A program made the position numbers and the translations under genes. From the NCBI GenBank assembly GCA_028554755.1, contig JAPTOF010000001.1:41125501-41189500 (forward strand): a stretch of 64,000 nt of DNA, written 5' to 3'. The DNA is from Cordia subcordata (taxonomy: Eukaryota > Streptophyta > Magnoliopsida > Boraginales > Cordiaceae). Shown piece by piece: positions 22,054 to 34,365 of the stretch; the stretch's first letter is position 1; each line of letters begins with the position of its first letter. The notes under the pieces were generated by a model. It had not been told where the DNA came from. It saw only the letters and a list, made by a program, of their open reading frames with translations, and did no database searches.

Positions 22054-23908
22054 AAATTCCTATAGAATATAATGTTCATGAAGTTCATTGAGAAAGATTA
22101 GTACATTGCTCATTGTGCATTCTTTCTTTCTTACAATATTATACATGAATTTTGTGCTAAAATTGCGTGAAAGATAGATCACCATGCTATACTTATTAAG
22201 TATTTTTGTATAATTATGTACGATGTTTGCTCTGCCATTTGACATGTATTACTTGTTTAATTGACAATTGAAACTTGAAAGATTATGCATGGCGGAATCG
22301 TGCAAACGACATGTAAATTAGGGTTGCATGCGTATATTTTCGGACGATCTCAGAAATTCACGTCACATCATAATTGACAAAGGTCACGTTTCCTTTATAT
22401 ACGTCATAGTAATAATTCGAACGCTAGTCGATAACTAATAAGAGCTTTTAATTTGATCTTTGATCATTGTAATTATCAAAATCGCGGTGGCACTCTTAAT
22501 TTATTGAAAGTATTTCTCATACTTGCACAACTTAATTTACTCCCCAAGCATGTTGTAATATTAATAGTTTTCTTCTCTTAGGACAGCATCTTCTAATATT
22601 AATATTAATAGTAATTATAATTTATATTCACAAGCAACTCATATAATTTCTTTCTTCAAGCACATTCAGTTTATTAACTCTAAAGTAATTAGCAACGACT
22701 ACTCATAAAGAGATATTTTTTAGTCTCACAGACAACCTTCGCCGAAAAAAAAAAATGATATTACTTAATTTCACATTGAAACGCTAAATGAGTCATATAT
22801 AGACCACAACACTTTGAGTTTTAATTCTTTTTTCCATATTCAGAATTTGATTCAAGTGAGAATCCATTTAAATATAAACCAATCTCAAGAGTGAATGCTT
22901 GCTGCTTGCTTATATCCATATAAGCTGAGTAGGATTAACTATTCCCTCCCAAAATCATATCATGCAATTCTTTTTAACTCTCAATTTAAATTTCAATTGG
23001 ACCACAATTTCGCATATTCATTTGCATTTATGTGTGTTCTGGCTGTCCAAAACAAAAAATCTAACAAGCATTATGTGCTATTATGGGAAGTACATCAATA
23101 TTCACAAGACACATACAGCTAACAATTTTTTTTTTTTAAGGACAAAACTAATAGAATTTATCATGGTTCCTAAAATCTCAAAAGCAAAACCCAATAAGGG
23201 CTTGTTTGGATTAACTTTTTTTTCACGGAGAAGGCCGTTATTCCTTTTCCTTGAGAAAAGTAGATTTTTTTTTTCAATAAATATTTGAATTACGATTCAA
23301 AAAAAGCCAAAATTCTAAAAAAACCTCAAATACAACTTTATCTAGAAACTAGAATTTTTAGCTTTAAAAAAAAAGTACTTTTCTTTTTGTTTTTGAGCTA
23401 GTGTGTCTCCAAACTACATTGGGCTTGGAGTAATCCCTATTTGGCCAGGAGCGGTTAAGGAAAAACCTCCCTAATAAATGCATTTTTCAGAATTCAAACT
23501 TGTATTCTTCTCTTTACGGGAGTAGCTACCATCTCAACCAACAATTTGTTGGTAAGGAACTTTTATTTCACAAGTTATAAGAAAATGTTTTTGAAAAAAA
23601 TAAATCCAAAAACAAGCCATAAGAATTTAACAAATGGGAAGTTAGATAGCGAATGTCTAATATTTATTGGTCTATAAATCAAAATAGTTTCACCATTATC
23701 AACCTACTATATAGGTAAATATTCCTTTCCTCTTTCGTGCCAAGTGTTTCTTCACCAAGCTGTACTCCTATGCAAATTCATGTACATGTTTCACCTATAA
23801 ATTATCTCAATCTTATTAGTCCCAAATCTGCACCTAGCCCTAGATTTTTTTTTCTTTTTTCTGAATTTTTAATTTGAACTTAAGTTGTATCTATTCTTAT
23901 GATATCTC
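22054..23908. other. Upstream region of the RING gene
   Basis: No gene supported. At about 23196 a left MITE end (TAA then GGGCTTGTTTGGATTAAC) of the GTTTGGATTGG family is seen, with a poorly preserved right end near 23415. The 300 bp before 23909 hold the promoter and 5' UTR of the RING gene and include an ATTATCTCAATC stretch and a T-rich leader. Confidence 0.4.
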
Positions 23909-26900
23909 ATGGCAAGCCAAGATGGTGCACCCTTTTTTCCTGCAGATTTTTCATCTGCACCCCATTGCTCCATATGCTTAGACCCTGTTGTTGATAACCA
24001 AGGCAGATCAATAGCCAAGCTCCGTTGTCAACACTTCTTTCATCTAGGTCTCTGTAAGAATATTGACAATTATATTCCATTTTTTTTTAAATTTTTCTTT
24101 TTCTCCTTTTTATTCAATTTGTATTTGATTCATATGTGTGCATGAAGTCACTAGCTTTTTACTGTATTTTTCCTTGTGCTTTCAGATGTATTTAATTTTC
24201 ACTCTCTCTACTTACAGAAAGTGTGGCCAGACTTTTTTTTTTTTTTTAAGTTGGTAACAAATTGTATTTTGAGAAAAATTATATCTACATTTTTTTTGTC
24301 TTAAAGATTATTTCATCTTAGATATATGTGAAGTGAAAATCACATGAATGGTTGAACATTTTTGTTATGTATATATGATAATTGATAATTCTTTTTCATC
24401 TGATTAGAGATTTTATTAGTGTTTTTTCCCCTTTTTTCTTCTTCTTCTTCATGCAGTTTTTCCACTTTTTCTTTCCATTTTCTTCTTCTTCTTCTTCTCC
24501 TCTCTCTCTTTCTCTGTCCTCTTTTTCTTTTTTCGTTTCTTATTTTCATAAACCTCGTTCCCCCCCCCCCATTCCTTTGAAAAAATCGGAAACCATTCAT
24601 CCAGTAAACCACATATATGCGACTTCATCATCGTGTTAGTCTTATGTATTTGTGAGACAAAGTTGTATATGTTTCATTCAATCTCATTGATCTGAATCAT
24701 ATAAGAAGTATATCTATCTATGTTTAGGGTTTTATGCACATAAAATTCATTTTTTTTTCCTTTTTCTTTTTATTAATGGTCTGAAGCACACTGTCATTTT
24801 AATTAATTTTTTAAATTTATAAGATAATTCATGAATAACTTGAAGGATTAAACAATTCCACAAATATATAGAGGAATTAGATTATCATAGAGGTAGATCT
24901 AATTAGTGTGGGGTTGTAGGAGGGTGGATTAGATTATCAAAAGTGGCAAAGACGGATCCAAGTAGCCCTCATTGACCCCACCAAAATTTTCGTTAAAATA
25001 TTATATTTTGACATTTTTCTCTAGATAAAACATAAAAATTTATATAATCCTCACAAAAGTATAAGTTTTGCTCTTCAAAATATTTAGTCCTAAGGATACA
25101 ATATTTTTGATTTATTCCAACATGTTAATCCTTCTTTTATGTAATCTATGGAGAATATTATGTTGAGAAGTAACCTTGATTCATTGAATCTAAACAATGT
25201 TGTGGGAGTTTTTAATGTAAAAAAATGAAAAGATGAGAGTTTATGATGTGAGTAAATTGTGAAGAGTTGAAAGGTGAAAGTATAGGGAGTTAATGAGGAG
25301 ATGAAGGGAAAGGTTAGGAGTTATTGTTATTACATGAATGAATCTTTAATCTAGTGTCTTCTATTTGTTAGTATATATAAGAGTTGCTTCTAGTCATTTG
25401 CATCAAACAAAAAGCAAGAAAACAAATATTGTAAGAATGTGTAAGCAATAGAAATGTTGATGGAGTTGAGAAAAGTTGAGTGTTCTTCTCTCTACTTCCT
25501 TCTCCTCTATATTAGTTTTTTACTTTATATTTACCCACCACGCAACAAAGTGGTATCCAGAGCCCCTTACAAATGGCGGCAATGAACACAAGTGGAGCTT
25601 TTCCTATTTCAAAGCTCGTGAAGGACAATTATGAACGGTGGAGCATCCTTATGAAAACATTTCTTGGTGGCCAAGATGTTTAGGATTCCGTAGAAGAAAA
25701 ATATGTGGAACTGGAAAATTTGGCCAGTGCTAGTCAAGCTATCAAGAAGGTTGCGAAAGATGCCAAGATGAAAGAACAAAAGGCTCTTTCGCTTATTGAA
25801 CTTAGTTTCAATGAGAGTATCTTCGAGAAGATAGCACAAGCCTGCAAAGAAAGCATAGGTACTTTGGAGAATGCTTTTGAAGGCATTGAAAAGGTGAAAA
25901 AGGTTCTGTTCAAAGTCTTCAAGGTGAGTTTGAGTTTTTGCAAATGAATGACTTTGAATTAGTCTTTGACTATATTTCAAGAGTTCTCTTAGTTCTTAAT
26001 CAACTTGAGAGAAATGGAGAAAAAATAGAAAAAAGTTGTGTGGTCGAAGTAATCCTTTGATTTCTTGATTCAAAGTTTGACCATGTTGTTGTTGTCATTA
26101 AGGAGTCCAATGATAATTGAAACAATGACCTTTAATTAGGTATCAGAAAAATTGTAAGTCCATGAAAACAAGATCAAGAAGAGAAACAATGAACCTGTTA
26201 AACAAGCTCTTCAGGCCAAATTGAATATTGGCGACAAGAAAGATGACACCAATAAAAATCAAGGTGGCCGTAGTAGAGTTCGGGGACAAGGTTGCGGTAG
26301 AGGCCGAGGTGGACAAAATCAAAACAACAACAATAATTCAAGTGCAGAATTTCGACCATTAAGAGAACGAGTTGGAGGAAGAGAAGGCTATAATCGATGA
26401 CAAAACAAGAGAGATGTCAAGTGCTATAATTGTCATCGATGTGGGCACTACTCCTGGGAGTGTCAGGATGAACACAATGAAGAAAATGTGAAGGCCCACT
26501 ATGCAGAAGAAAAGAAAAATGGTGATGGTATTGTCCTTTTAGCACATGACAGAGTAAAGGACGAAAAGGAAGAGTTGTAGTACCTCAACACAAGTGCCAA
26601 CAATCACATGTGCGACCACAAGTATATGTTCGTCGAGATGGATGATTCAATTACTGGAACTATCACTTTTAGAGACATGTCAAAGATTCTAATCAAAGGT
26701 AAAGGCAAAATTTTGATTTGATTAAAGAGTAGAGGCCATCAATTTATTTTTAATGTTTACCATGTTCTTGAGATGAAAATGAATATTTTGAGTTTGGGTC
26801 AATTGTTAGATTAAGGCTATATATATGTGTGTGTGTGTGTATGTGTGTGTGAAGGACAAAAGCCTTTATTTAAGAGATGACAAAGGGAGCTTGATAGCTC

Positions 26901-29900
26901 ATGTCCTAATGACAAGTAACAGAATGTTCTTGATGAAATCCATCATGATGTGGCCAAGTGTTTCGAGGCATGTTACTAGGATCAACGCTGGTTATGGCAT
27001 TTGAGACTTGGACACCTTAATTTTGGAGATTTGAAGTTGTTATCAACAAAGAACGTAGTAAAGAGACTTCTATTGATAAGGTAACTTGACCAACTATGTG
27101 AAGGTTGTCTTGTTGGAAAACAACATCGACATAGTTTTTCGAAGGAGTCAAAGTCAAGAGCAAATGAGCCACTTGAGTTGATCTATACAAATGTATGTGG
27201 TCCTATCGAGCTAGCATCACTGGAAAAAAAATAGGTTTTTCTTGTTGTTCATTGATGATTATAGTTGAAAAATATGGGTGTATTTTTTAAGCAAAAATGA
27301 GAGGTATTCTCAATATTCAAAACATTCAAAGCCTTCGTCGAGAAGGAGAATGGCTATCAAATCAAATCTATGAGATCTGATCAAGGTGAAGAGTTTGCAT
27401 CAAAGGAATTCAAGGCATTCTGTGATGAGAATGGTATCCGTTGACCTTTTACCATTCCGTACTCACCTTAACACAATGGGGTTGCAAAAAGAAAAAATCA
27501 ATCGATATTGAACATGGCTAGATATATGTTAAAGAGTGAGAATTTGCCCTAGGAGTTATAGGCTAAAGCTGTCTAATGTGCTGTTTATTTATCAAATAGA
27601 TGTCCAACAAGGAGTGTTTAGAATCAAACACCAAAAGAAGCTTGGAGTAGATATAAATCAAGTATATTACATTTGAAGGTGTTTGGAAGCATTGCATACG
27701 CACATGTCCTTGATTATAAGAGGAAAAATCTTGATGATAGAAGTGAGAAATATATCTTTATTGGGTATGATCAGTGCTCGAAAGGATATAAGTTATATGA
27801 TCCCATCAAGAAGAAAGTTATAAGCAGTCGAGATGTTGTCTTTGATGAGAAGAGTTCATGGGACTGGAGTGCTTAAGAGAAAGAACAATTCGCTTTCTAT
27901 CCCATCGAAATGGCTAAAGAAGAAGTTGAAGAAGAGTCGATGGAACCAATGACTCCATCCGTTCCATCGACATCATAGTCTTCAACAGCACCATCTCCAT
28001 CGAGATTGACATTAGAAGATGATCCAAATCAAACAGGGCCACAAGAAAAGAGATCCTTGGAAGAAATCTGTACTGAGCTGAACCAAAATGAATCCATTTT
28101 TTGTCTCTTTGCCGATACGGAGCTAATGAATTTTGAAGAGGCATCAAAAAGTGAAAAATGGATAAAGGCCATGGATGAATAGATTGATGCCATAAAAAAA
28201 TGACACTTGGGAGTTGGATACTATTCCACAAAGACAAAAACCCATAGGAGTGTAATGGGTCTATAAAATTAAAATAAATTCCAAATGAGAGGTGGAAAGA
28301 TACAAAGCAAGGCTTGTTGTCAAGGGATACAAGCAAAGGGCCGGAATTGACTTTCATGAAGTATTTGTTCTAGTTGCTCGTTTAGAGACTGTACATCTCT
28401 TGATCTCAGTAGCAGCACAAAAGAAGTGGAAAATCCACCAAATGGACGTAAAGTTTGCATTCCTTAATGGATTTCTCGGAGAAGAGATGTATGTTGAACA
28501 ACCTATAGAGTATTTTGTTCAAGGGCATGAGAACAAAATTTTGAAATTGAAGAAGGCCTTGTATGGGTTAAAGCAAGCACCAAAGGCATGGAACAGTCAA
28601 ATCGACAAATACTTTCAAGAGAAAGGATTCAACAAATGCCCTCACGAGCATGCACTCTATGTCAAGAGGAATAAAAAAGGTGATATCTTCATTGTTTGCC
28701 TATATGTTGATGACTTAATATTTACAGGCAACAACATGATGATGTTTAATGATTTTAAGAAGGCAATGGCCGAGGAGTTTGAGATGACTAACTTCGAACC
28801 AGTGTCATATTATCTTGGCATTGAGGTGTAACAGAGAGATGATGGAATTTTCATATCACAAGAAAGATATACCAAAGAAGTTTTGAAGAAGTTTAAGATG
28901 GAAGATTGCAAGTCAATCAGCACTCCTATTAAAGTTGGAAAGAAGCTATTGATTCACATCGATAGTGATCGAGTTGATCTCACAATGTTTAAGAGTTTGG
29001 TTAGGAGTTTGAGGTATTTAACATGCACAAGGCTAGATATCCTTTATGCCATTGGTGTTATCAGTCTATATATGAAGACACTGATAACATATCACTTGAA
29101 AGTTGCAAAAAAGATCCTCCGATGTATCAAAGGGACAATCAATTTTGGCTTATTTTATCCTGTATCATGTGATATGAATTTAGCACGATACAGTAATAGT
29201 GATTGGGCAAGAGATATCTATGATTGCAAGAATATAACTGGTTTTGTGTTTTTCTTTGGGAAAATATCTTTTACTTGGACTTCGAAGAAACAATCAATAG
29301 TAACTCTATCAATATGTGAAGCTGAAAATATTGCTATAACATCAAATGTTTGCCATGCACTATGGTTAATGAGTTTGCTCAAAGAGTTGAATTTCAGTCA
29401 AGAAGATTCAACATACGTTTATGTGGATAACAAGTTAGCAAAAGCTCTAGCAAAGAATCCACTCTTTCATGATTGAAGTAAACATATTGACACCTGTTAT
29501 CATTTCATGAGAGAGAATATTGTCAAGAAAGAAGTCCAAGTCAAGTTCATGAAATCTAAACATCAAGTTATAGATATGCTCACAAAGCCCCTGAAGAAAG
29601 AAGTCTTTGAAAAATTAAGGAGCTTATTTGTATTGCGGGAATTAAGCTTAGGGGGGTGTGTTGAGAAGTAACCTTGATTCACTGAATCTAGACAATATTG
29701 CGGGAGTTTCTAATGTAAGAAATGAAAAGATAAGAGTTTATGATGTGAGTAAATTGTGAGGAGTTGAAAGGTGAAAGGATTTATAGGGAGTTAGTAAGGA
29801 GATAAGAGGTGAAAGGTTAGGAGTCACTGTTATTACATGAATGAGTTTTTAATCTAGTGTCTTCCATTTGTTAGTATAAATAGGAGCTATTTCTAGTCAT

Positions 29901-30959
29901 TTGCATCAAGCAAAAAGCAAGAAAACAAATATTGTAAAAGTGTGTAAGCAATAGAAGTGTTGATTAAGTTGAGAAAAGTTAAGTGTTCTCCTCTCCACCT
30001 CCTCCTCTTCTATACTAGTTTTTTACTTTATATTACCCACGACGCAACACATTAGACTATAATTGCACTCTCATACCCAAAACATTATTAATTTTTTGCC
30101 ACTGCTGCTAATCTATGGGTAGAGATATTTCAATAATAATCAAGAGATAATAATTAATTAATATGTCTTAATTACTCTTAACGATTGCATCCATTATATT
30201 ACTTATGCTAGATGTTCTTTTTGATCTTTCTGATAACTATACTCATGAGGATTTCTATTCGATTTTTGAATAACTAAAAGGTTTATGTCAACTAGGCAGA
30301 ATATATATATGCACGGAAAAGATTATATTTGAGTAATGAAAATAAGATGACATCTAATATTATTCTATTTTCTCTCACCCATTTGTTCTACGTACTAATG
30401 TTGATTCTTTAAGACTTTTCTTACTCATACTTAATTCCTATTCATAAAACATCCTTGATTAGCATATTGTTTGACCATACAACTTTAGTTCACTATATCT
30501 AAGAATGTTGCATTAAAATGTATATGATCTTCTGCTAATCTGCTACTCATGTTTCTTGCAAGAGTGAAATAATTAATAAGATTAATGTGTGGGTTTAATT
30601 TAAATAATTATATGACTTTTTATTACAGATTATATAGGTTCAGAATTCAATGCCAAGGGGGCAATGCAATGTCCAAACTGTAGGGAAACTGAAGATGGTC
30701 AATGGCTGTTTGCTGGAGGCTTGGAGCCAAGTGATAACAATGAAGAGGTTGACCATGATGCTATCCCTCTTAGTGCTTCGCTAAAGACCTAACTTCTTGT
30801 TTTATTTTTTTAATAAATATAACGCTAATTAACTGTTAAATTTTATGACTTATCATTTAAAGTAATTACTCTATTTTACCAAATTCTAGTTGTTTCATTC
30901 CCCAGTTTTCTTTCTTATTTGACTTCGATTCTACGCGAAAATAATAATCGAAACCTTAG

Positions 30960-30990
<31 letters not shown>

Positions 30991-33876
30991 GGATTAATTA
31001 CAAACTAGTGATTCTTTGAGTGGTTCTAGACATAGTAAATTAAAAACCTTTATTTGTTGTTAAATTTGGAAAAAAAAAAAAAGTTCAATGACTCTACTAT
31101 GTTTTTGTTTGACTAGGTTTCCTACTTTTACATCTTTAAGCCAAACTATTGCAACGATTATAATATATACTATAATTACATATAGTATCAGGTTACATTA
31201 TATTATATGCAAGTTTTCACTTGTTGTATATCTTGGGAGCTAGTTTTATCATGACATATATATTATCAAAAAGATTAGGTATAATCATGGGAATGTTCTA
31301 AAATTGAGAGAACTCAATTTGTACAAATCTGTATAGAGATAATATCTTTTGTAGATTTTTGTGCAGAAAGTGAAACTTGGAAGTTTAATTTGTTTTTGGG
31401 ATGACTTCAATTGTAAAGTTTGTTGATATTGAATATAAATGCTTGATTTCTCAGCAAAAACACTTTACACAATTTTTGTTTGTTGATGCATCCGGCATAT
31501 ATAATCAATTCTGTGATCCTTCTTTATAAACTAGACAATTTATATCTCGTTAATAACTAATTCTTTAAGTAGCTAAGAATTTATAAATTGACTAGTTTTT
31601 AATTGGTTGTAAGTTACAAGGTTTTATTATTAATTTAAATTTGTTTGAATGTCATGACTTGTTTGTTTTCATTTTTCAAAGGTTTGAATTTAGGAAAACT
31701 TGGGCTATGATTATTATATTCTTTATTTCTCGTTTCTTAAATTAATTCTCGGAAAACTTAGATTTGAAGCCACATATTCATAGTTCGTTTAGTTAAATTC
31801 TATGGTCGTAACTTAATTCTTTTTGTGTTGATTATTTTCTTAATAAATCATTCTTTTTATATATATTCTCTAAAATATGTTTCATATTTCTCTTCTAATA
31901 TTTCACTTGTCATATATAGATCCCAATTGGTTATCAGGTGTGCCCATACAATGGGTTAGGGGAGAGTTCTTTAACTGCCAGGTACGCATCTTCAGGTTGC
32001 TACAATTATCATTCATTTATGGACATTGTGTTTTTTTTTTTTTTTTGGGAGGTTAGACTAAAAGAAGGGAGTTAACTCCCCTAATGTCATCTCCTGAGAG
32101 TGTTCTTAGAGGATCTGGGGATACTTCAAAAAAAAAAAAAATGACATTGTGTTTTAAGAAGAAGCATCATGCACCATTATGTTTATAAGAATGAATGTTT
32201 TAAGTAACACATGTTCTTATGCTCTGTTTGTTATAGTCTTATTTTAAGATACTTATCTTATTGAAATGAGGGTAAATCTTATAAGATTTAAAAAATCTTA
32301 TCATGTATTCTATGAAAATTTAAAACAAAACCATACTTTTTATCTTATAAGAAATAAGCAATCCTTCCTATCTTATTTTTTACAACTATAGAATGCATGG
32401 TGTATATGATAAAATATCTTAAATCTTATAAGATATCTCCAAATTTCAATAGGATAAGTATCTTAAAATAAGATCATTCCAAACACACTATTAATTAATT
32501 TGCATTACAGGGATCAAACTGGATCACTATTAATGCCAAATGGAAGTAAGTTTATATTAATTCTTGTTAATATTTGTAGATAGCATAAGCGCTATATATT
32601 TCCTTTCAAAATATAATATATTAATGCTACAAATAGAACATTTCGCCCTTGCGTTAAATTTCTAACTCCGACAATGATTGGCAGGATTGGCAAGTCAATC
32701 TAACGACGCTTTGAATGTTTCCCACCGCGTGGTTGTGCCTTCATCAATCCCAAACATTCATCTTCAACAACGCAACTGGATAACACAAGGCCCTTTCCCT
32801 TATGGAAGTGCCGCCATGAACGCTTCTAGTGAAGTTCCTATATTTATTGGTAGCAGGACTACTACTACTACTACTACTACTTTCGACTCTGCACCACCAA
32901 GTGCCTCGTTACAATCTGTCATCTTTCAGCAAGTTGTACTAAATAGGTAAGAACATATCAGCTTGACTGTATTTTTTTTTAAGAAAAAGTATTTTTTTTT
33001 AAAACTAAATTCTTTTTACAATAAGTATTTGACTTGACTTTTAAAAAAAAGTTAAAACTCTATCAAAAAAAGAAAAAAATTTCAAATACATATAAGCCAG
33101 GAATTTTTCGCTTCACTCTCACTAAAGTATTTTTTCTTATAGAGCCTATTTGGATTGGGTTTTTTTCCCAGAAAAAAAGCACCTTTTTTTTTCCTTAAAA
33201 ATACAACGTCTTTTGTGCCAAAATCATTTGGGTTGGTTTTTCTTTTTTTTTTTTTTAAATAGAACTTTGAAAGGCTCAAATTTAATTTTTTTTCAATAGC
33301 TAAAAATTTTAGCTTTTTTCTTCAAAAATTAGAAAAAAGTATTTTTGAAAAAACTCAATCTAGAGCACTTAATTCAGAGGGTGTCCAGCTTATTTTGGAA
33401 AAAAAGAAAGTTGTTTAAATTCTTTTTTTTTTTAAATAAAAAAGTCAATTCAAATAAACCCTATATCCAATAACATAAATTGAATCTCCCTACTATTTGT
33501 CTAAAGCGCGTCACACCTCCCTTTCTGAGTTAGGTATCAGAGGGGGTCAGTTGTGAACTCAGTTGGGTCAACTCATCGAGTTTTGCAGCATCATCAGCAA
33601 CAGCAACCTTTCTCACAAGATTCACTTGCTCCTCCGGTGCTGGCCGTGCCTGCAGCAGCACCAAGAAGACATCACAATAACAATACAAGACATGCAGTTT
33701 CTTCATCATCATCATCATCATATCTTGCAAGTGATCATGCTGAAAATGACTCTTTAGCAGAGCTTACACTCTTCACACAGCATTTAGCAGAGCTTACACT
33801 CTTTAACAAATTAGTGATGACTACTCGAATAAGAGCCTATTTGGCTCCGCTTATTTTATTACTCATAAGCATTTAG
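23909..33876 (+). CDS. RING finger protein of the RFI2 type, 6 exons, TE-riddled
   Basis: RFI2-type proteins are plant RING E3 ligases linked to light signalling and flowering. Exons: 23909-24047, 30629-30747, 31920-31981, 32511-32545, 32685-32946, 33534-33876; all phases agree and give 319 residues. The RING has C20, C23, C40, H42, H45, C61 and C64, followed by GAMQCPNC and GQWLFAGG as in the family. The family's DCIGSAFN reads DYIGSEFN, so the sixth zinc ligand (residue 48) is Tyr. Exon 5 has eight Thr codons from an (ACT)n run; exon 6 has a Ser run and a 30-bp in-frame duplication (LAELTLFTQ/HLAELTLFN). The last 14 codons and stop come from a MITE. The exon 2 donor (GAG/GTTGAC) is weak; reading through would stop at 30792. 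It is either a decaying copy or a diverged protein without normal RING chemistry. Confidence 0.75.
25161..25547 (+). repeat. 5' LTR of the intron-1 copia element
   Basis: 387 bp, TG...CA. Pairs with 29659-30050. Includes a TATATATAAGAG TATA-like box near 25371. Confidence 0.93.
25573..29640 (+). pseudogene. Copia gag-pol, multiply broken
   Basis: Gag start near 25573 has a stop at 25681. A CCHC knuckle CYNCHRCGHYSWEC lies near 26420-26461. The protease site reads YLNTSANNHM near 26581, with Asn in place of the catalytic Asp. Integrase remnants include FGSIAYAHV (27685) after several stops. Reverse transcriptase (28292-28831) is open and shows QMDVKFAFLNG, LYGLKQAPKAWN and YVDDLIFTG; note Lys in place of the usual Thr in the first motif. 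RNase H (28883-29476) shows NSDWARD and TSKKQSIVTLSICEAE. Many independent lesions make it non-functional. Confidence 0.92.
29659..30050 (+). repeat. 3' LTR of the intron-1 copia element
   Basis: 392 bp partner of 25161-25547, with a few small indels relative to it, ending GCAACA before CATTA. Confidence 0.93.
30965..30990. repeat. (TA)n microsatellite in intron 2 of the RING gene
   Basis: About 13 TA units, about 220 bp downstream of the proposed exon 2 donor. Confidence 0.9.
32035..32142 (+). mobile_element. Short retroposon-like insertion in intron 3 of the RING gene
   Basis: Direct repeats GACATTGTGTTTT at 32022-32034 and 32143-32155 flank about 108 bp that begins with a T run, carries the perfect 14-bp palindrome GGGAGTTAACTCCC (near 32068-32081), and ends with a 14-base A run. 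Target duplication plus poly-A tail is the mark of LINE-type retroposition. The inserted sequence is not one I recognise. Confidence 0.6.
32226..32486 (-). mobile_element. MITE (CTTATTTTAAGATA family), copy 2, in intron 3
   Basis: Ends GTTTGTTATAGTCTTATTTT and its rough inverse near 32460-32486 (AATAAGATCATTCC then AAAC) form inverted repeats longer than 25 bp. Same family as 15156-15406 in the opposite orientation. It ends only 24 bp before exon 4, inside the region where branch point and pyrimidine tract should lie. Confidence 0.8.
33141..33463. mobile_element. Harbinger-like MITE (GTTTGGATTGG family) in intron 5
   Basis: Left end AGAGCCTATTTGGATTGG at 33141; right end CAATTCAAATAAACCC at about 33446-33461; TAT on both sides is a possible duplication. 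At 320 bp it is longer than other copies and may contain a second nested copy, since it has two blocks of the A/T-rich interior. Confidence 0.5.
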
Positions 33877-33960
33877 AAAAAAAAAAAAACACCTTTTTAC
33901 GTGATTTTTACTAGTTATTTGTAACTTATAAGCCACAAATAAGCTTAGCCAAACAGGCTC
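33833..33960. mobile_element. Tourist/Harbinger-like MITE in the last RING exon
   Basis: 128 bp, with inverted ends GAGCCTATTTGGCTCCGC and TTAGCCAAACAGGCTC. TAA precedes it (33830-33832) and TAG follows (33961-33963), a 3-bp TWA duplication with one change. Same family as 37489-37843 and 38064-38465, which are longer. The host reading frame runs into it and stops at 33874-33876. Confidence 0.75.
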
Positions 33961-34093
33961 TAGATATTTATCTAATAGGGTAAAATATATTAGACCTCGT
34001 GTGATACCTTTTAAATGTGTCATAGTACTCTAGGTTATCTCTTTATTTTCTAAAACATAATATGCGTCTACCCCTGATCGTAAGGGGTTATGG

Positions 34094-34365
34094 AGCTTTG
34101 TTTCGGAAAATAGAGGGGAACTATGGGTGATTTTTAAAACACAAAAGTTTTTGTACATTTTAGGTAAACCACAGGTCGCTCAAATTTATTTTACCATGTC
34201 CCAATATCTATGTTTTCATAAACTTTGTTTTGGAAGATAAGAAACTTTGTTCTGGAAGATAGAGGGGAACTGTGGGTATTTTTGAAACGCAAACTTCCAA
34301 CACATTTTAGATAAACCACAAAGTTCTAGTTTATTTTACTGTGTTTAATATCTAAGTTTTTAGAA
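34094..34365. repeat. Tandem duplication, unit about 150 bp
   Basis: Two copies starting CTTTGTTTCGGAAAATAGAG (34095) and CTTTGTTCTGGAAGATAGAG (34245). Both continue with GGGGAACTRTGGGT, CACATTTTAG- or TACATTTTAG-like, and TAAACCACA. Copies differ by about 20%. Confidence 0.7.

Larger units (their letters stand above)
25161..30050 (+). mobile_element. Ty1-copia retrotransposon in intron 1 of the RING gene
   Basis: A 4.9-kb element in the same orientation as the host gene. LTRs at 25161-25547 and 29659-30050 start TGTTGAGAAG and end GCAACA. The primer-binding site TGGTATCCAGAGC follows at 25551, and the purine tract TAGGGGGG precedes the 3' LTR. Flanks TATTA and CATTA are a 5-bp duplication with one change. 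The LTRs are about 90% identical by eye. All domains are in order but carry many stops and frame changes, so it is dead. Confidence 0.95.

Noticed and set aside
24340..24639. Arg/Glu/Lys-rich frame (minus) and Ser/Phe-rich frame (plus)
   Set aside because: Low-complexity CTT/TTC tract in intron 1 of the RING gene; no start context or family match.
30748..30792. RING protein ending at the stop at 30792
   Set aside because: Possible as a short isoform, but splicing at 30747 joins exon 3 in frame and extends into exons that match the family order; the longer model is preferred.
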